64,000 bases of DNA from Lutraria lutraria (lineage: Eukaryota > Mollusca > Bivalvia > Venerida > Mactridae): NCBI GenBank assembly GCA_964023205.1, contig OZ026837.1, positions 13,183,479 through 13,247,478 of the forward strand, given 5' to 3'. The position numbers and the translations under genes were made by a program. This document shows positions 48,476 through 59,721 of this stretch, piece after piece. The notes beneath the pieces are model-generated. The model did not search any database and was not told the DNA's origin. It saw only the letters and a program-made list of their open reading frames with translations. Position 1 is the stretch's first letter. Each line of letters begins with the position of its first letter.

Positions 48476-49372
48476 CTGTAATACAAGTATACGGTCACTA
48501 GGTGTCTCCTCGGTGACGACAAGAAAGTTCGCATTGATTGACATTGCCAACGGTGACGTCAGCTTATGCTTCCGACCTACTATCGTGTTATCTTTATTTC
48601 CGGTTCTTGAAAGTTTTAACACCAAATTAGCGTCATATTGCCCGACATATATTTCACCATTGCTATCCACACAGACGCCACTCGGGCGACCTCTTGTGCT
48701 TTTGCGGAATTTAATCTTAGTATTTTGCGTTATACACACTACTGTGCATGTGCCAGGATCTGATATCAAAATATCACCAGAAGGATGGCAAGAAATGGCG
48801 GCAGGATTTCTGAAGAGAATTTGTCCGTCTAGAGTTCCCGGAATCGTACGTAGAACAGTTCCGTTACTATCAATAAAGTCAACACACGTGCTACCCAGCT
48901 CGCAACAACCAACAGCGTATTTATCCTGAAAAGCAGAAACACATTCGTATTTCTTTGTCGTTTGGAGTTCGTACACAACTTCAAGAGAATCGTCCAACTT
49001 GCACACCGTGATTTGTCGAATATCTGGTTCAGTTACTGCGACTTCTACTGAGTTTGGTAGCGAGCAAATACCACAAGGGTCCCGTAAAAATAGCTCTTCC
49101 TCAAACTTCCCACTGATATCAAACCGTTTTAAAGTTTTATTTTCATTATCACAAACAACAATATTTCGTCCGACGAACGTAACACCGGTAAGGAGGCACG
49201 GATTCTCGTCTGGTAAACTGGCATTGAACCATAAACATAACTGACTGGTTGGTTGCGACGTTGACGTCACTGAGTTTGTCGTTTGTTCACGTGACGAAGG
49301 TCGGTCACATGCGGGGACAGCAGGCATGTCCGATTGTTGAGCAGACACATACATACGATACTCTGCAGCCAT
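48476..49372 (-). CDS. NHL-type beta-propeller protein, 5' coding exon
   Basis: The start ATG (49370-49372) has an in-frame TGA 21 nt upstream. The frame is open for 299 codons to DRILVLQ, where TTACAG|GTAAGTGTAA is a consensus donor (48475/48476). The frame that continues past it (to 48377) is probably intron. After a Ser/Thr/Gln-rich N-terminus (1-45), repeated blade-like units follow: GVTFVGRNIVVCDNENKTLK, FDISGKF; FIDSNGTVLRTI; AISCHPSGDILISDPGTCTV; GVCVDSNGEIYVGQYDANLV. This resembles the C-terminal propeller of TRIM-NHL E3 ligases, but no RING, B-box or coiled coil is encoded in this exon. It could therefore be an NHL-only protein, a truncated TRIM-like paralog, or a gene with an unseen upstream first exon (made less likely by the in-frame stop). 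Propellers of this type bind RNA or protein; the specific role is unknown. Confidence 0.8.
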
Positions 49373-49602
49373 GATGGAGTTTCTTATAGATCATTCAATC
49401 AAAGAGCCTCCATTTTCTAAAACGACAATTGTAGTTAAAAATCATTAATAAAATTGTATAATTACCATAAATATCTTTTTAAAGAAGGACTGAACCAAAT
49501 AGAAGTCATTACAGAATAATATCACTATATCCGGGCTTTCATATAATTGAGACTAATATTTTTTATGTATAATTTATTACAGTTTCACCATCGCAGGTCC
49601 GC
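49373..49602. other. Upstream flank of the NHL gene
   Basis: The 5' side of the NHL gene; AT-rich, with no promoter element that could be assigned. Confidence 0.35.
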
Positions 49603-50400
49603 TAAAGTCCCATGAGCATTTAGGATGTTAAAACTGAAGTAGGTCTTATTTTACCTAGAAAGATATCTTATCAGTGAAACTGACTTTTACTTGCTATAAA
49701 ATCATTCCGATATTTTATTTTTTAATCACAAAGTACATATTTATAGAAATATAGCACAGTATTTTTATGCCCCCGTATCGATAGGTCAGGGCCATATTGT
49801 GTTTGGTCTCTCTGTTTGTCTGTCTGTTTGTACCAGTATTTACAATTCAGTACATTCATCAAACTTCATATGTAGGTTCCTCGTGACAACCTCGAGAGGA
49901 CCTCGGCATTTCCAGGTCAGTAGGTCAAAGGTCAAGGTCACGGGGTCGTGGTGTTAAAAAAAGTTCGTACATTTCTTTTAAGACACTACTCCTACATTTT
50001 TCATGGGATTTTGACGGAATTATGACCCTTTTTTATTTTGTGCGATTGTTACATTAATGGCTCTTTGTTTCTCTGCGCCAAACTTTAAATAACCTTGCCT
50101 ATTAAATCAAAAGGCTACCGCCTACAATCATCAAGCTTCATATCCTGGTTCATCATGACAATCTCTACAGGACCTGTGCATTTTCAAGTTAAGGGACATC
50201 GTGTTTTTAAAACACATCTTTTTTCAATGATATTGCAAAAAATTAGAAAAAGCGTCTGACAACATTTCAACGAGATGTGGCTAAAGAAAGGCATTGTGTA
50301 AATATGTTTTGAGCAAATTAAATATATTTCTTATTATATTTTACTATGATTACACCTATTGTTCTGTATTGCTTAATTTCAAAGGCTAATGGGTTTTTAA
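49603..50400 (+). mobile_element. MITE family 1, copy 3, split by a nested insertion
   Basis: The outer halves (49603-49766 and 50219-50400) together match copies 1 and 2 in order, including TTATCAGTGAAACTGAC, ATAGCACAGTATTTTT on the left and TTTTCAATGATATTGC, GCGTCTGACAAC on the right. Without the insert it would be about 346 bp. The termini are degraded (TAAAGTCCCATGAGC and GGCTAATGGGTTTTTAA), so it is older or less constrained than copies 1 and 2. Confidence 0.85.
49767..50218 (+). mobile_element. Nested dispersed element with AGGTCA direct repeats
   Basis: The insert starts ATGCCCCCGTATCGATAGGT and ends TTTTTAAAACACATCTT within a T-run of the host MITE, so an exact target duplication cannot be read. 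It contains four AGGTCA half-sites in direct orientation at 49914, 49922, 49929 and 49935, spaced by 2, 1 and 0 bases. A fragment of the same family, matching its 3' part, lies at 60945-61078. No ORF. Confidence 0.8.
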
Positions 50401-50736
50401 GTACTACGGTCTGTAGCGAGCAGTAAACTTGACTAAGATTCGGTACCAGTACTAACCTGGTAATCAGCATGTGACTGCCAACTTCTCGACATAACCTATC
50501 TGCGCCGGGTGGAGGACGGTCACGGAGAACAAACGCTGTGCCAAGGGTTCGTACTCAATAACTCGACCAAACGCTGTATTAAGCTATTCGAATGGGCTCG
50601 TCAGTCATGTAGTGTGATTTCCCTACGGGGATACTTGTCGGAATATACATTGTATAAACGTATTATGCATGTGATTTACCCGATTGAACAATTGACTAAC
50701 CATTTAATTGATATGTTTAATTGATAGTGGTTTGAT
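50401..50736. other. Short intergenic stretch
   Basis: A 71-codon ORF (50509-50724) has no family signal. Confidence 0.35.
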
Positions 50737-51005
50737 TTCGTTTGTTTTGTTTTTATATCGAGTTTAACGCCCCTTTTCAACAGTCAGAGTCATATAGGGC
50801 AGACAGTTCACCAATAGTATAAGTTATAACCATCGTTCCAGGGAAGAACCAGTACTAGACTCCTATCATCCGTAAGCAACTGCCTATTTTCTCACATAAA
50901 GAGGCATGGTCGGTAGCGGGGCTCGTCCCCACAACCCTCTATCAGCTAGTGAGAGGTTACAGTGATTTGAAGTCAACGACCTTAACCACTCGACCACGGA
51001 GGCGC
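50737..51005 (-). mobile_element. tRNA-derived SINE, second family
   Basis: Read on the minus strand, the head has TGGTCGAGTGGTTAAGG (A box, Leu/Ser-type) and a B-box-like GGGACGAGCCCC. The 3' end reads GACTGTTGAAAAGGGGCGTT followed by AAACTC and an A-rich tail. The head differs from the SINE at 15.2, 24.3 and 62.0 kb, but the tail motif GTTGAAAA(T/G)GGCG is shared with copy C of that family. Confidence 0.78.
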
Positions 51006-52110
51006 ATGCGATAGTAATTTGAATTATTTATGCATTTCTGCGTACCTAAAGGAAAGTATTTTCTCTAATACACAAACAATGGACAATATAACAACATACT
51101 CAATAGTGTACAATATACCTGTAAACAAGTCATTTATCTATCTTCTGGTTCGATTATATCCTCGTAAACTTAGCCATGTCAACCAATAAAAACTACATTC
51201 TTTCAAGGAGTACATGTACAAACATTCTGTATTCAACAGATAGTATGTTCACCCCCGTTAGGTATTTAAGTCCACCACTTCGCTTGATTTTTAAAATAAA
51301 TACTGAAATCAAAACTTGCTTAAGTATATATGTACGTATATGTTATGTTTATAGTTGACTTACAAATTACCTTAGATTCACCGTCTATGAACTTCGGGTT
51401 TAAATATTTTTGTCTCAGGTAACAATGTGTTGTATAGGAGATCTCTTCTATTGTTTTACGAAATATAATAACACGGAGTGCTTTACGAACACTTAATCTT
51501 GTAATACATTTATATCTTACATAATGGTTAGGTTGATTTATGTTTAAGTTCAATAAAATTTAAAATATATAATAGTTTATAATTTAAATTAGGTCGCAGC
51601 TAGTTTGATCTGCGCGAACACAAGTTTGACCTATTTAATATGTCCGTGCGGTCATCGCATTGTTTATCCTTGTCACAATTCAATAAATCAATACAGAATT
51701 TGAACTTTAAAAAAAACACTTGCTTTTCCTATAAGATTAATAACAGTTCATCCCACATACTAAGTAACTTTGATTAATGAGCTAATGTTCGTGATTTAAT
51801 CAATTAAAACGATGTACAATGAAACCTCTCCATCCTTAGGGGATGACAAAACAACCCCAGATTACGTGTGTCCTTTCTGACCGTAGGTTGCTTTTACGAC
51901 AGTTGCGCTAAAAATAAACAACTGTCTAAAGAGGTTGGTACTTCTTTATTTCGACTTTCTTATTTAAATTCTAGGTAAGAACAAACCTGGAAGTAGTTGG
52001 AGGAGTAAATGTCGACGTTAATAGTGTTTGGTTTTAGACGTTTGGTCGTACGCATTGGAAGAAATGGTCGTTTAAAGAGTGAAAATTAGCGGAAAATGTC
52101 ACGGATCGAA
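51006..52110. other. AT-rich intergenic stretch
   Basis: No gene or repeat was supported. Confidence 0.4.
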
Positions 52111-52226
52111 AGATACTTCACATTTCTTGATATCATGTGATACTTCACATTTCTTGATATCATGTGATATTTCCCATTTTTTGATATCATGTGATATTTC
52201 CTATCTCTTGATATCATGTGATATTT
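52111..52226 (+). repeat. 27-bp tandem repeat, about 4 copies
   Basis: The unit GATACTTCACATTTCTTGAT followed by ATCATGT repeats with rising divergence to the right. In one frame it encodes DTSHFLISC repeats, which is a by-product. Confidence 0.93.
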
Positions 52227-53668
52227 TACGTCGTGTAAGTAATATCTTAATCATTAGACACTATATGACCGAATATATACGATACGTATCCATTACTATT
52301 CAATGTACAAAGTAATACTCATGATTGTACCGATGGTTATTCAGAGAAGCCGGTATTTAAGTAAAATATATGAACAATGAACATGTTTATCGGAAGAATT
52401 TGTTGTCCAGCAAATATAAAACAGGTAGAGAAGTAGTTGTCAGGTGTGAGCATAATTCACTTATCGATTCAAAAAATAGGTTACAGTGTAAATAAATAAA
52501 GTGTGTGTAGCTTACATACCTTTAATAAATCCATGCAAAATAAATATGTTCAAACATTGTTTAACATATCATATAATTATATGCCTGTAAATTCATTTAA
52601 AATCGGATATAAAGCTAATGGCTTCACTATAAACATTTATCAACAAAGTTAGAAGTCAACGGAGTGTAGTTTAAATAGATACTTGTTTAAAAGGAACGTG
52701 TGTGGGAATCAATCGATAATTGACGATCGATCAAAGTGAATAGGGTTTGTAAAATCTTTACAATATGCCTTACAAATTGCATGGTGTACTATCGAGGCCG
52801 TAATCCAGTTTACGACGTAATGAGATTTATAAATAAATATCAAATCGTTTTCGGCATGCGCTATTGATAAATAACATAAAACTGGTTACATTTGGACACA
52901 AGGAAAGTACTAGTAGTCAGTATTATAGACATGGTTTAAATTAATTCATTGTTTGAGAAATAAATTATGTTTTTATTTTATTAAATTTGTGATGTGTCGT
53001 TTAAAAGCGCATCTGTGTATCATGCAGCGCATTGCGTTTGAACATCGGCTACTGATTTTAACGTGCAAGTAAACTGATAAGTAAAATCATGGGATATTTA
53101 TTTATGCATAATTATCACAACGACCAAATTGAGGTAAAGTTTATGGATAAATACAGGCGTACTTCGATTTTTTTCGTTATCATACTCTAGGAGCAAATAC
53201 TGATTTTAAATTATATTTATTTAGTGTCTAGAGATAAGTATATACTCGATATCTAAAGATCTACCTGAGCGTATCTCGATGTTAATCAAATAATCAATTT
53301 GCTTTGTGATAATCTAACCTTACAACATGTACGTAATTAAAATTTATTTTGATCACAATCGGTATAGCCATGATAAGTATGTAAAACTTGCATAAAAGGC
53401 AACAAAACATGAAAATATAGGGAACCTTGAATGAAGATGCATTCGGTATTCGCTTTCTGGAGTGACCTTTTAAACAACAATTCCCACCCTATACCTCGGA
53501 CATTGCAGTTTCAGCGGGTAAAACAATGTGATGGCTTTGAAATGGTTGAAAACCGGGACCATATGGTCCCAGATTAAACGTGTAGCGTGAAATAAACGAG
53601 CTTGATATGGGACTTGGGCATTACGTTTAAATTTACTGATGACGTCCTTTTGAAAGTAGGACATAAGC
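52227..53668. other. AT-rich intergenic stretch
   Basis: No gene was supported. A 64-codon minus-strand ORF (53470-53664) lacks family signal. Confidence 0.4.
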
Positions 53669-53840
53669 CCCCGGACAAATTTCCACTAAGAATTAAGCAC
53701 TTGGGGGCAAATGTCCACTTAGAAATATGCATTGGGAGGCATATATCCTACCTACCATTTCTACTGGGGGGGGGGGGGGGGGAATGTACGTCCACATGAC
53801 CATTTTTTTCATTGGGGGCAAATACATGTCCCAAAATTAG
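53669..53840. repeat. Degenerate GGGGGCAAAT repeats with an 18-bp G-run
   Basis: TTGGGGGCAAATGTCCACTT and related units recur about four times at 40-60 bp spacing. A long homopolymer G tract near 53766-53782 may be inaccurately sized. Confidence 0.6.
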
Positions 53841-53874
53841 CATTGTTACTGTCGTAGTTTTGTCCATAGACCCT

Positions 53875-53926
53875 GCAGAGAAATTTGAAGTGGACAAAAT
53901 CTTTCTTTTTTTTCAAATTTCTCTGC
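53875..53926. repeat. Hairpin with perfect 15-bp arms
   Basis: GCAGAGAAATTTGAA at 53875 and its exact complement TTCAAATTTCTCTGC at 53912-53926, separated by 22 bp. Confidence 0.9.
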
Positions 53927-54239
53927 AATGTAAACTTTCGACGAAAAATACGACTTGCCTTTGAACTCATGAGCTCCGCCACTTTTCCAGACCCTGTAGT
54001 ATATCAATCATCATCAAAACAATATATCACGTGATTATAGGCCGTGTATAATGGTACAGACGATTAACCGTCACGATTATTTACGTCATTAACATGTTTT
54101 CGTAAGTACAAATCTTTTAAACCGTTCAAAAGTTTCTCTCGTCAAATACGTCTCCATATACGTTTCATTATGATTTTTTATTACGTTTCATAACGTACGT
54201 TTGTTCAAGCATTGAGTCAGTTAGTTAGGTTAGGTTTAT

Positions 54240-54273
54240 CAGGGATGCTTTATTACGTAATATAGCATCCCTG
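54240..54273. mobile_element. 34-bp palindromic element with 7-bp target duplication, copy 1
   Basis: The whole element is two 17-bp arms meeting with no loop: CAGGGATGCTTTATTAC and GTAATATAGCATCCCTG (one mismatch). It is flanked by GGTTTAT on both sides (54233-54239 and 54274-54280). The same arms occur at 59531-59566 with a different 7-bp duplication, which shows mobility rather than chance. Confidence 0.85.
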
Positions 54274-54280
54274 GGTTTAT

Positions 54281-55107
54281 TCAGGTAAAATGCATGATTA
54301 CATGTCATAAGAACAATACAAATTCAACGTCCATACGTAGCTAATGTTATTTTGTTATATTTCAACCGATCGACTATAAATAAAATTTTGAATCTTTACA
54401 TTAAAAATACATGTAAACATTAAAGTGCATAGAAGATGACACATAATAAATACCAGTGATGACACAAAAAGTAGGCATTAAAGCCGACTTATTTCCATTG
54501 TAGTCCTTAGAATTTGATCATGTGACACCGGAAAGGGAAATTAATTAATCAATAAATTATTTAAAGTCAATTCTAAACGTGAAGTTAGATAAAAGTTAGA
54601 ATAAATGCGATACAATGTGCGTCCTATTTGTTTGATAAGATGCTGATGAATAAATATTATTCAAAAGGCAAATTAATTGTGAGTTATTCTCGGTGGACAA
54701 TGTAATACGTACGAAATTACCTGACGTCAACGAAGACCGGAATCTGCACGGATATTTAACCATAACCATATTTTCAATAGTTCCCTCCCTTTTCGTGCAA
54801 TTTAACCGGTAACTACAACACTTAAAGTCAGTGTACGACGATTATTTGTAATCCGATATAATGTGACATAGCTGGAATTTAGAGAGGTAAAGTTTTACTC
54901 ATTTCAGTTAAATTAAATGAAATTTTACTTTGAGTCTGTATGTTCTGATTACTAAAATGTGTGCATATGTTAATTGTTCAATTATTTATTTGCTATATTC
55001 TTTCTGAATCTGATACTCAGTGTAAATTATTGGGAGAGACTTTTTTCCATAGACGACAGGATAAACACCACTAAATTACAACCCTGATAAAATGTAGTAG
55101 TACAGAG
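54281..55107. other. AT-rich stretch before the 57-bp array
   Basis: Nothing was recognised. Confidence 0.4.
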
Positions 55108-58100
55108 TATATTAATTACTTTCATGGTCGTCAATGGCCGCAATAAATTCTTATTGCAGTTGGAATATAAATTAATTTCTAGGGTCGTCTATGGCTACAG
55201 TAAATTCCCCTTGAATTTATTAGGTATATAAGTCAATTTCTAGGGTCGTCTATGGCCAAAGTAAATTCCCCTATAAGATGGTATATAAGTTTATTTCTAG
55301 GGTCGTCTATGACTACAGTAAATTCCCCTCAAAGTTGGTATATAAGCTACTTCATAGGGTCGTCTATGGCCACAGTAAATTCCCCTTGAAATAGGTATAT
55401 CAAATACATCATAGGGTCGTCTATGGCCACAGTAAATTCCCCTATAAGATGGTATATAAGTTTATTTCTAGGGTCGTCTATGGCCACAGTAAATTCTCAT
55501 TGAAATTGGTGTATAAGTTAATTTCTAGGGTCGTCTATGGCCACAGTAAATTGCCCTTCAAATTGGTATATAAGTTAATTTCTAGGGTCGTCTATGGCCA
55601 CAGTAAATTCCCCTTCAAATTGGTATATAAGTTAATTTCTAGGGTCGTCTATGGCCACAGTAAATTCCCCTTGAAGTTGGTATATAAGATACTTCATAGG
55701 GTCGTCTATGGCCACAGTAAATTCCCCTTGAAGTTGGTATATAAGTTAATTTCTAGGGTCGTCTATGGCCACAGTAAATTCCTCTTGAAATTGGTGTATA
55801 AGATACTTCATAGGGTCGTCTATGGCCACAGTAAATTCCCCTTCAAATTGGTATATTAGTTATTTCATAGGGTCGTCTATGGCCACAGTAAATTCCCCTT
55901 CAAATTGGTATATTAGTTACTTCATAGGGTCGTCTATGGCTACAGTAAATTCCCCTTGAAGTTGGTATATAAGATACTTCATAGGGTCGTCTATGGCCAC
56001 AGTAAATTCCCCTTCAAATTGGTATATTAGTTACTTCATAGGGTCGTCTATGGCTACAGTAAATTCCCCTTGAAGTTGGTATATAAGATACTTCATAGGG
56101 TCGTCTATGGCCACAGTAAATTCCCCTTGAAATTGGTGTATAAGATACTTCATAGGGTCGTCTATGGCCACAGTAAATTCCCCTTGAAGTTGGTATATAA
56201 GATACTTCATAGGGTCGTCTATGGCCACAGTAAATTCCCCTTCAAATTGGTATATTAGTTACTTCATAGGGTCGTCTATGGCTACAGTAAATTCCCCTTG
56301 AAGTTGGTATATAAGATACTTCATAGGGTCGTCTATGGCCACAGTAAATTCCCCTTGAAATTGGTGTATAAGATACTTCATAGGGTCGTCTATGGCCACA
56401 GTAAATTCCCCTTGAAGTTGGTATATAAGATACTTCATAGGGTCGTCTATGGCCACAGTAAATTCCCCTTGATGTTGGTATATAAGATACTTCATAGTGT
56501 CGTCTATGGCCACAGTAAATTCCCCTTGAAGTTGGTATATAAGATACTTCATAGTGTCGTCTATGGCCACAGTAAATTCCCCTTGAAATTGGTATATTAG
56601 TTACTTCATAGGGTCGTCTATGGCCACAGTAAATTCCCCTTGAATTTGGTATATTAGTTACTTCATAGGGTCGTCTATGGCCACAGTAAATTCCCCTTGA
56701 ATTTGGTATATTAGTTACTTCATAGGTTCGTCTATGGCCACAGTAAATTCCTCTTGAAATTGGTGTATAAGATACTTCATAGGGTCGTCTATGGCCACAG
56801 TAAATTGCCCTTTAAGTTGGTATATAAGATACTTCATAGTGTCGTCTATGGCCACAGTCAATTCCCCTTGAAATTGGTATATTAGTTACTTCATAGGGTC
56901 GTCTATGGCCACAGTAAATTCCCCTTGAATTTGGTATATTAGTTACTTCATAGGGTCGTCTATGGCCACAGTAAATTCCCCTTGAATTTGGTATATTAGT
57001 TACTTCATAGGTTCGTCTATGGCCACAGTAAATTCCTCTTGAAATTGGTGTATAAGATACTTCATAGGGTCGTCTATGGCCACAGTAAATTCCCCTTTAA
57101 GTTGGTATATAAGATACTTCATAGTGTCGTCTATGGCCACAGTAAATTCCCCTTGAAGTTGGTATATTAGTTACTTCATAGGGTCGTCTATGGCCACAGT
57201 AAATTCCCCTTCAAATTGGTATATTAGTTATTTCATAGGGTCGTCTATGGCTACAGTAAATTCCCCTTGAATTTGGTATAATTAGTTACTTCATAGGGTC
57301 GTCTATGGCCACAGTAAATTCCCCTTGAATTTGGTATATTAGTTACTTCATAGGGTCGTCTATGGCCACAGTAAAATCCCCTTGAAGTTGGTATATAAGT
57401 TAATTTCTAGGGTCGTCTATGGCCACAGTAAATTCCTCTTGAAATTGGTGTATAAGATACTTCATAGGGTCGTCTATGGCCACAGTAAAGTCCCCTTCAA
57501 ATTGGTATATTAGTTACTTCATAGGGTCGTCTATGGCTACAGTAAATTCCCCTTGAAGTTGGTATATAAGATACTTCATAGGGTCGTCTATGGCCACAGT
57601 AAATTCCCCTTGATGTTGGTATATAAGATACTTCATAGTGTCGTCTATGGCCACAGTAAATTCCCCTTGAAGTTGGTATATAAGATACTTCATAGTGTCG
57701 TCTATGGCCACAGTAAATTCCCCTTGAAATTGGTATATTAGTTACTTCATAGGGTCGTCTATGGCCACAGTAAATTCCCCTTGAATTTGGTATATTAGTT
57801 ACTTCATAGGGTCGTCTATGGCTACAGTAAATTCCCCTTGAATTTGGTATATTAGTTACTTCATAGGGTCGTCTATGGCCACAGTAAAATCCCCTTGAAT
57901 TTGGTATATAAGTTAATTTCTAGGGTCGTCTATGGCCACAGTAAATTCCTCTTGAAATTGGTGTATAAGATACTTCATAGGGTCGTCTATGGCCACAGTA
58001 AATTCCCCTTTAAGTTGGTATATAAGATACTTCATAGTGTCGTCTATGGCCACAGTAAATTCCCCTTGAAGTTGGTATATTAGTTACTTCAAAGGGTCGT

Positions 58101-58390
58101 CTATGGCCACAGTAAATTCCCCTTCAAATTGGTATATTAGTTATTTCATAGGGTCGTCTATGGCTACAGTAAATTCCCCTTGAATTTGGTATAATTAGTT
58201 ACTTCATAGGGTCGTCTATGGCCACAGTAAATTCCCCTTGAAGTTGGTATATAAGTTAATTTCTAGGGTCGTCTATGGCCACAGTAAATTCTCCTTGAAA
58301 TTGGTGTATAAGTTAATTTCTAGGGTCGTCTATGGCTACAGTAAAGTTCTCTTGAAAATGGTCTATGAGTTACAGTAAATTCTTCTTGAA
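55108..58390 (+). repeat. 57-bp tandem array, about 57 copies
   Basis: Typical unit: TTGGTATATAAGATACTTCA, TAGGGTCGTCTATGGCCACA, GTAAATTCCCCTTGAAG (57 bp). The edge copies are degraded (first at about 55110, last at about 58350-58390) and the centre is homogeneous. Variant blocks recur: the AGGTTCGTC variant at about 56727 and 57011 (five units apart) and the GGTATAATTAG variant at about 57275 and 58188 (sixteen units apart), showing higher-order duplication. Because 57 is divisible by three, frames stay open on both strands, as 19-residue repeats such as KLVYKILHRVVYGHSKFPL (plus); these are not accepted as genes. The array reappears inverted from about 63678 to the window end. Confidence 0.97.
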
Positions 58391-59395
58391 AATGTTGAAT
58401 TCTTGCATGGAGGGCCGTCCACGTAGTCCACGGTACAGTCTTTATATGTACCAACCAATGGAAAATATGTATTGTTTGAGTTTCAATCAAGAGCCCTTGA
58501 TCCTAATTAAACTAAAGAATGTGTCAGTTGCTGCTTGCATTTCCAGTGTGTTATCATGGTGTCAATTTTGTTGCTGTGATACATTAAAAAATTGATGTTA
58601 GTACCCCCAACATGATCTCAAAATGAAAATTTTAATCCTTAGCAAATAAGTAATTGTAGCAATAGAAGATCTTGATAACTATCTCCTAGCTATGTGTTGC
58701 TTTACTGATCTGGTAACCTCAGATGATCATATATTTGAATATAACAGTGAAAAAATATCCGCTTTAAAACATTTATTACTCTGCATTTTACTAAACATAC
58801 ATTATATATATTGTAATACAACCAAAAGGAAATTAACATAAATGTAATTATAAGCAATAAGTAGATTAGAGAAATCTTCAGCTAGAAAAAAACAGCTACA
58901 AAAACTCAAAAAAATTGACAGCATCAATTACATCTTACGTATTACTGTCAAATGGAATTGACAGACAAATCTTGCAAGTGTAAATGTAATGTCCTGCAAA
59001 TTCGATTAATTGGAATGGTGCATGGTACGTGACTGTACACTATTTTGTAGATGTTTTTTATCTGTATTTGTACATAAGTGGAGGAAAATAATTATCTACC
59101 GAATCAGCTAATCCGTCCTTAATGTTACTGTTACTGCCATTTAAATTTCATAATATGAATAATCAGAATACTATGTACTAGCATGTTTTAATCTTTAGTA
59201 CTACTTCCCTCTTCTAATTGTTATATACTACAGCAAGTGTACAAATAAGTTATGCACATATACTTCAAAAACAAGAAGTGTCCGGACTCCCTTTATTTTT
59301 TCAACAGTGTTTTAATGTTTCAATGTATATCAGGCTTAAATTTTCCTTCAAATTATGCTGATTTATGTAACATTAAACAAATGTATTGTTTGCAG
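58391..59395. other. Sequence between array and exons (within the arm)
   Basis: A 76-codon ORF (58365-58595) starting beside the array includes MEGRPRSPRYSLYMYQPMEN and several Cys. It is duplicated at 63473-63703 with one residue changed. No family signal or splice support. Confidence 0.35.
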
Positions 59396-59721
59396 GATGT
59401 AGATGAAAGCAGTTACTTGATTGATTCAAAATTGGCCATATCAAAGGTAATTACTGTGTCCAAGATGATATAAATTTTCATTTCATTCAAATGTAACGAA
59501 TTTAATATATTTTATTGAAAATGATTAGGCCAGGGATGCTATATTACATGTAATATAGCATCCCTGATTAGGCTAACCACTATTTCTTTTTAAAAGCAAC
59601 CAAACTGATGCATATAATGTCCAACTTGCATGTGGTATGCTTGATATAGTTATTATTTTGATTACAGATAACAGAAGCCTTCAAGAATTGTTTTAAGGTT
59701 TTGTCCTCTACAGTAAAATAA
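59396..59721 (+). CDS. Two probable exons of an unrecognised gene
   Basis: Exon 59396-59446 (acceptor GTATTGTTTGCAG, donor AAG|GTAATTAC) encodes DVDESSYLIDSKLAISK in phase 0. Exon 59668-59721 (acceptor TTATTATTTTGATTACAG) continues ITEAFKNCFKVLSSTVK and stops at 59721. Alternatively, a weak donor after ITEAFKNCFK (AAG|GTTTTG at 59697) would join in phase 0 to the exon ending at 60400. Both exons are repeated in reverse at 62347-62400 and 62622-62672. Upstream exons were not found. Family unknown. Confidence 0.5.
59531..59566. mobile_element. 36-bp palindromic element with 7-bp target duplication, copy 2
   Basis: A perfect palindrome: CAGGGATGCTATATTAC, central AT, GTAATATAGCATCCCTG. It is flanked by ATTAGGC on both sides (59524-59530 and 59567-59573). 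It lies in the intron between the exons at 59396 and 59668. A duplicate at 62502-62537 came with the inverted repeat, not by transposition. Confidence 0.88.

Noticed and set aside
50930..51005. tRNA-Leu/Ser gene on the minus strand
   Set aside because: The head is tRNA-like, but the B box is altered and the sequence continues into a SINE body and tail.
55449..58083. Repeat proteins with 19-residue units on both strands
   Set aside because: The 57-bp period explains the open frames; units interrupted by stops elsewhere in the array show no coding constraint.
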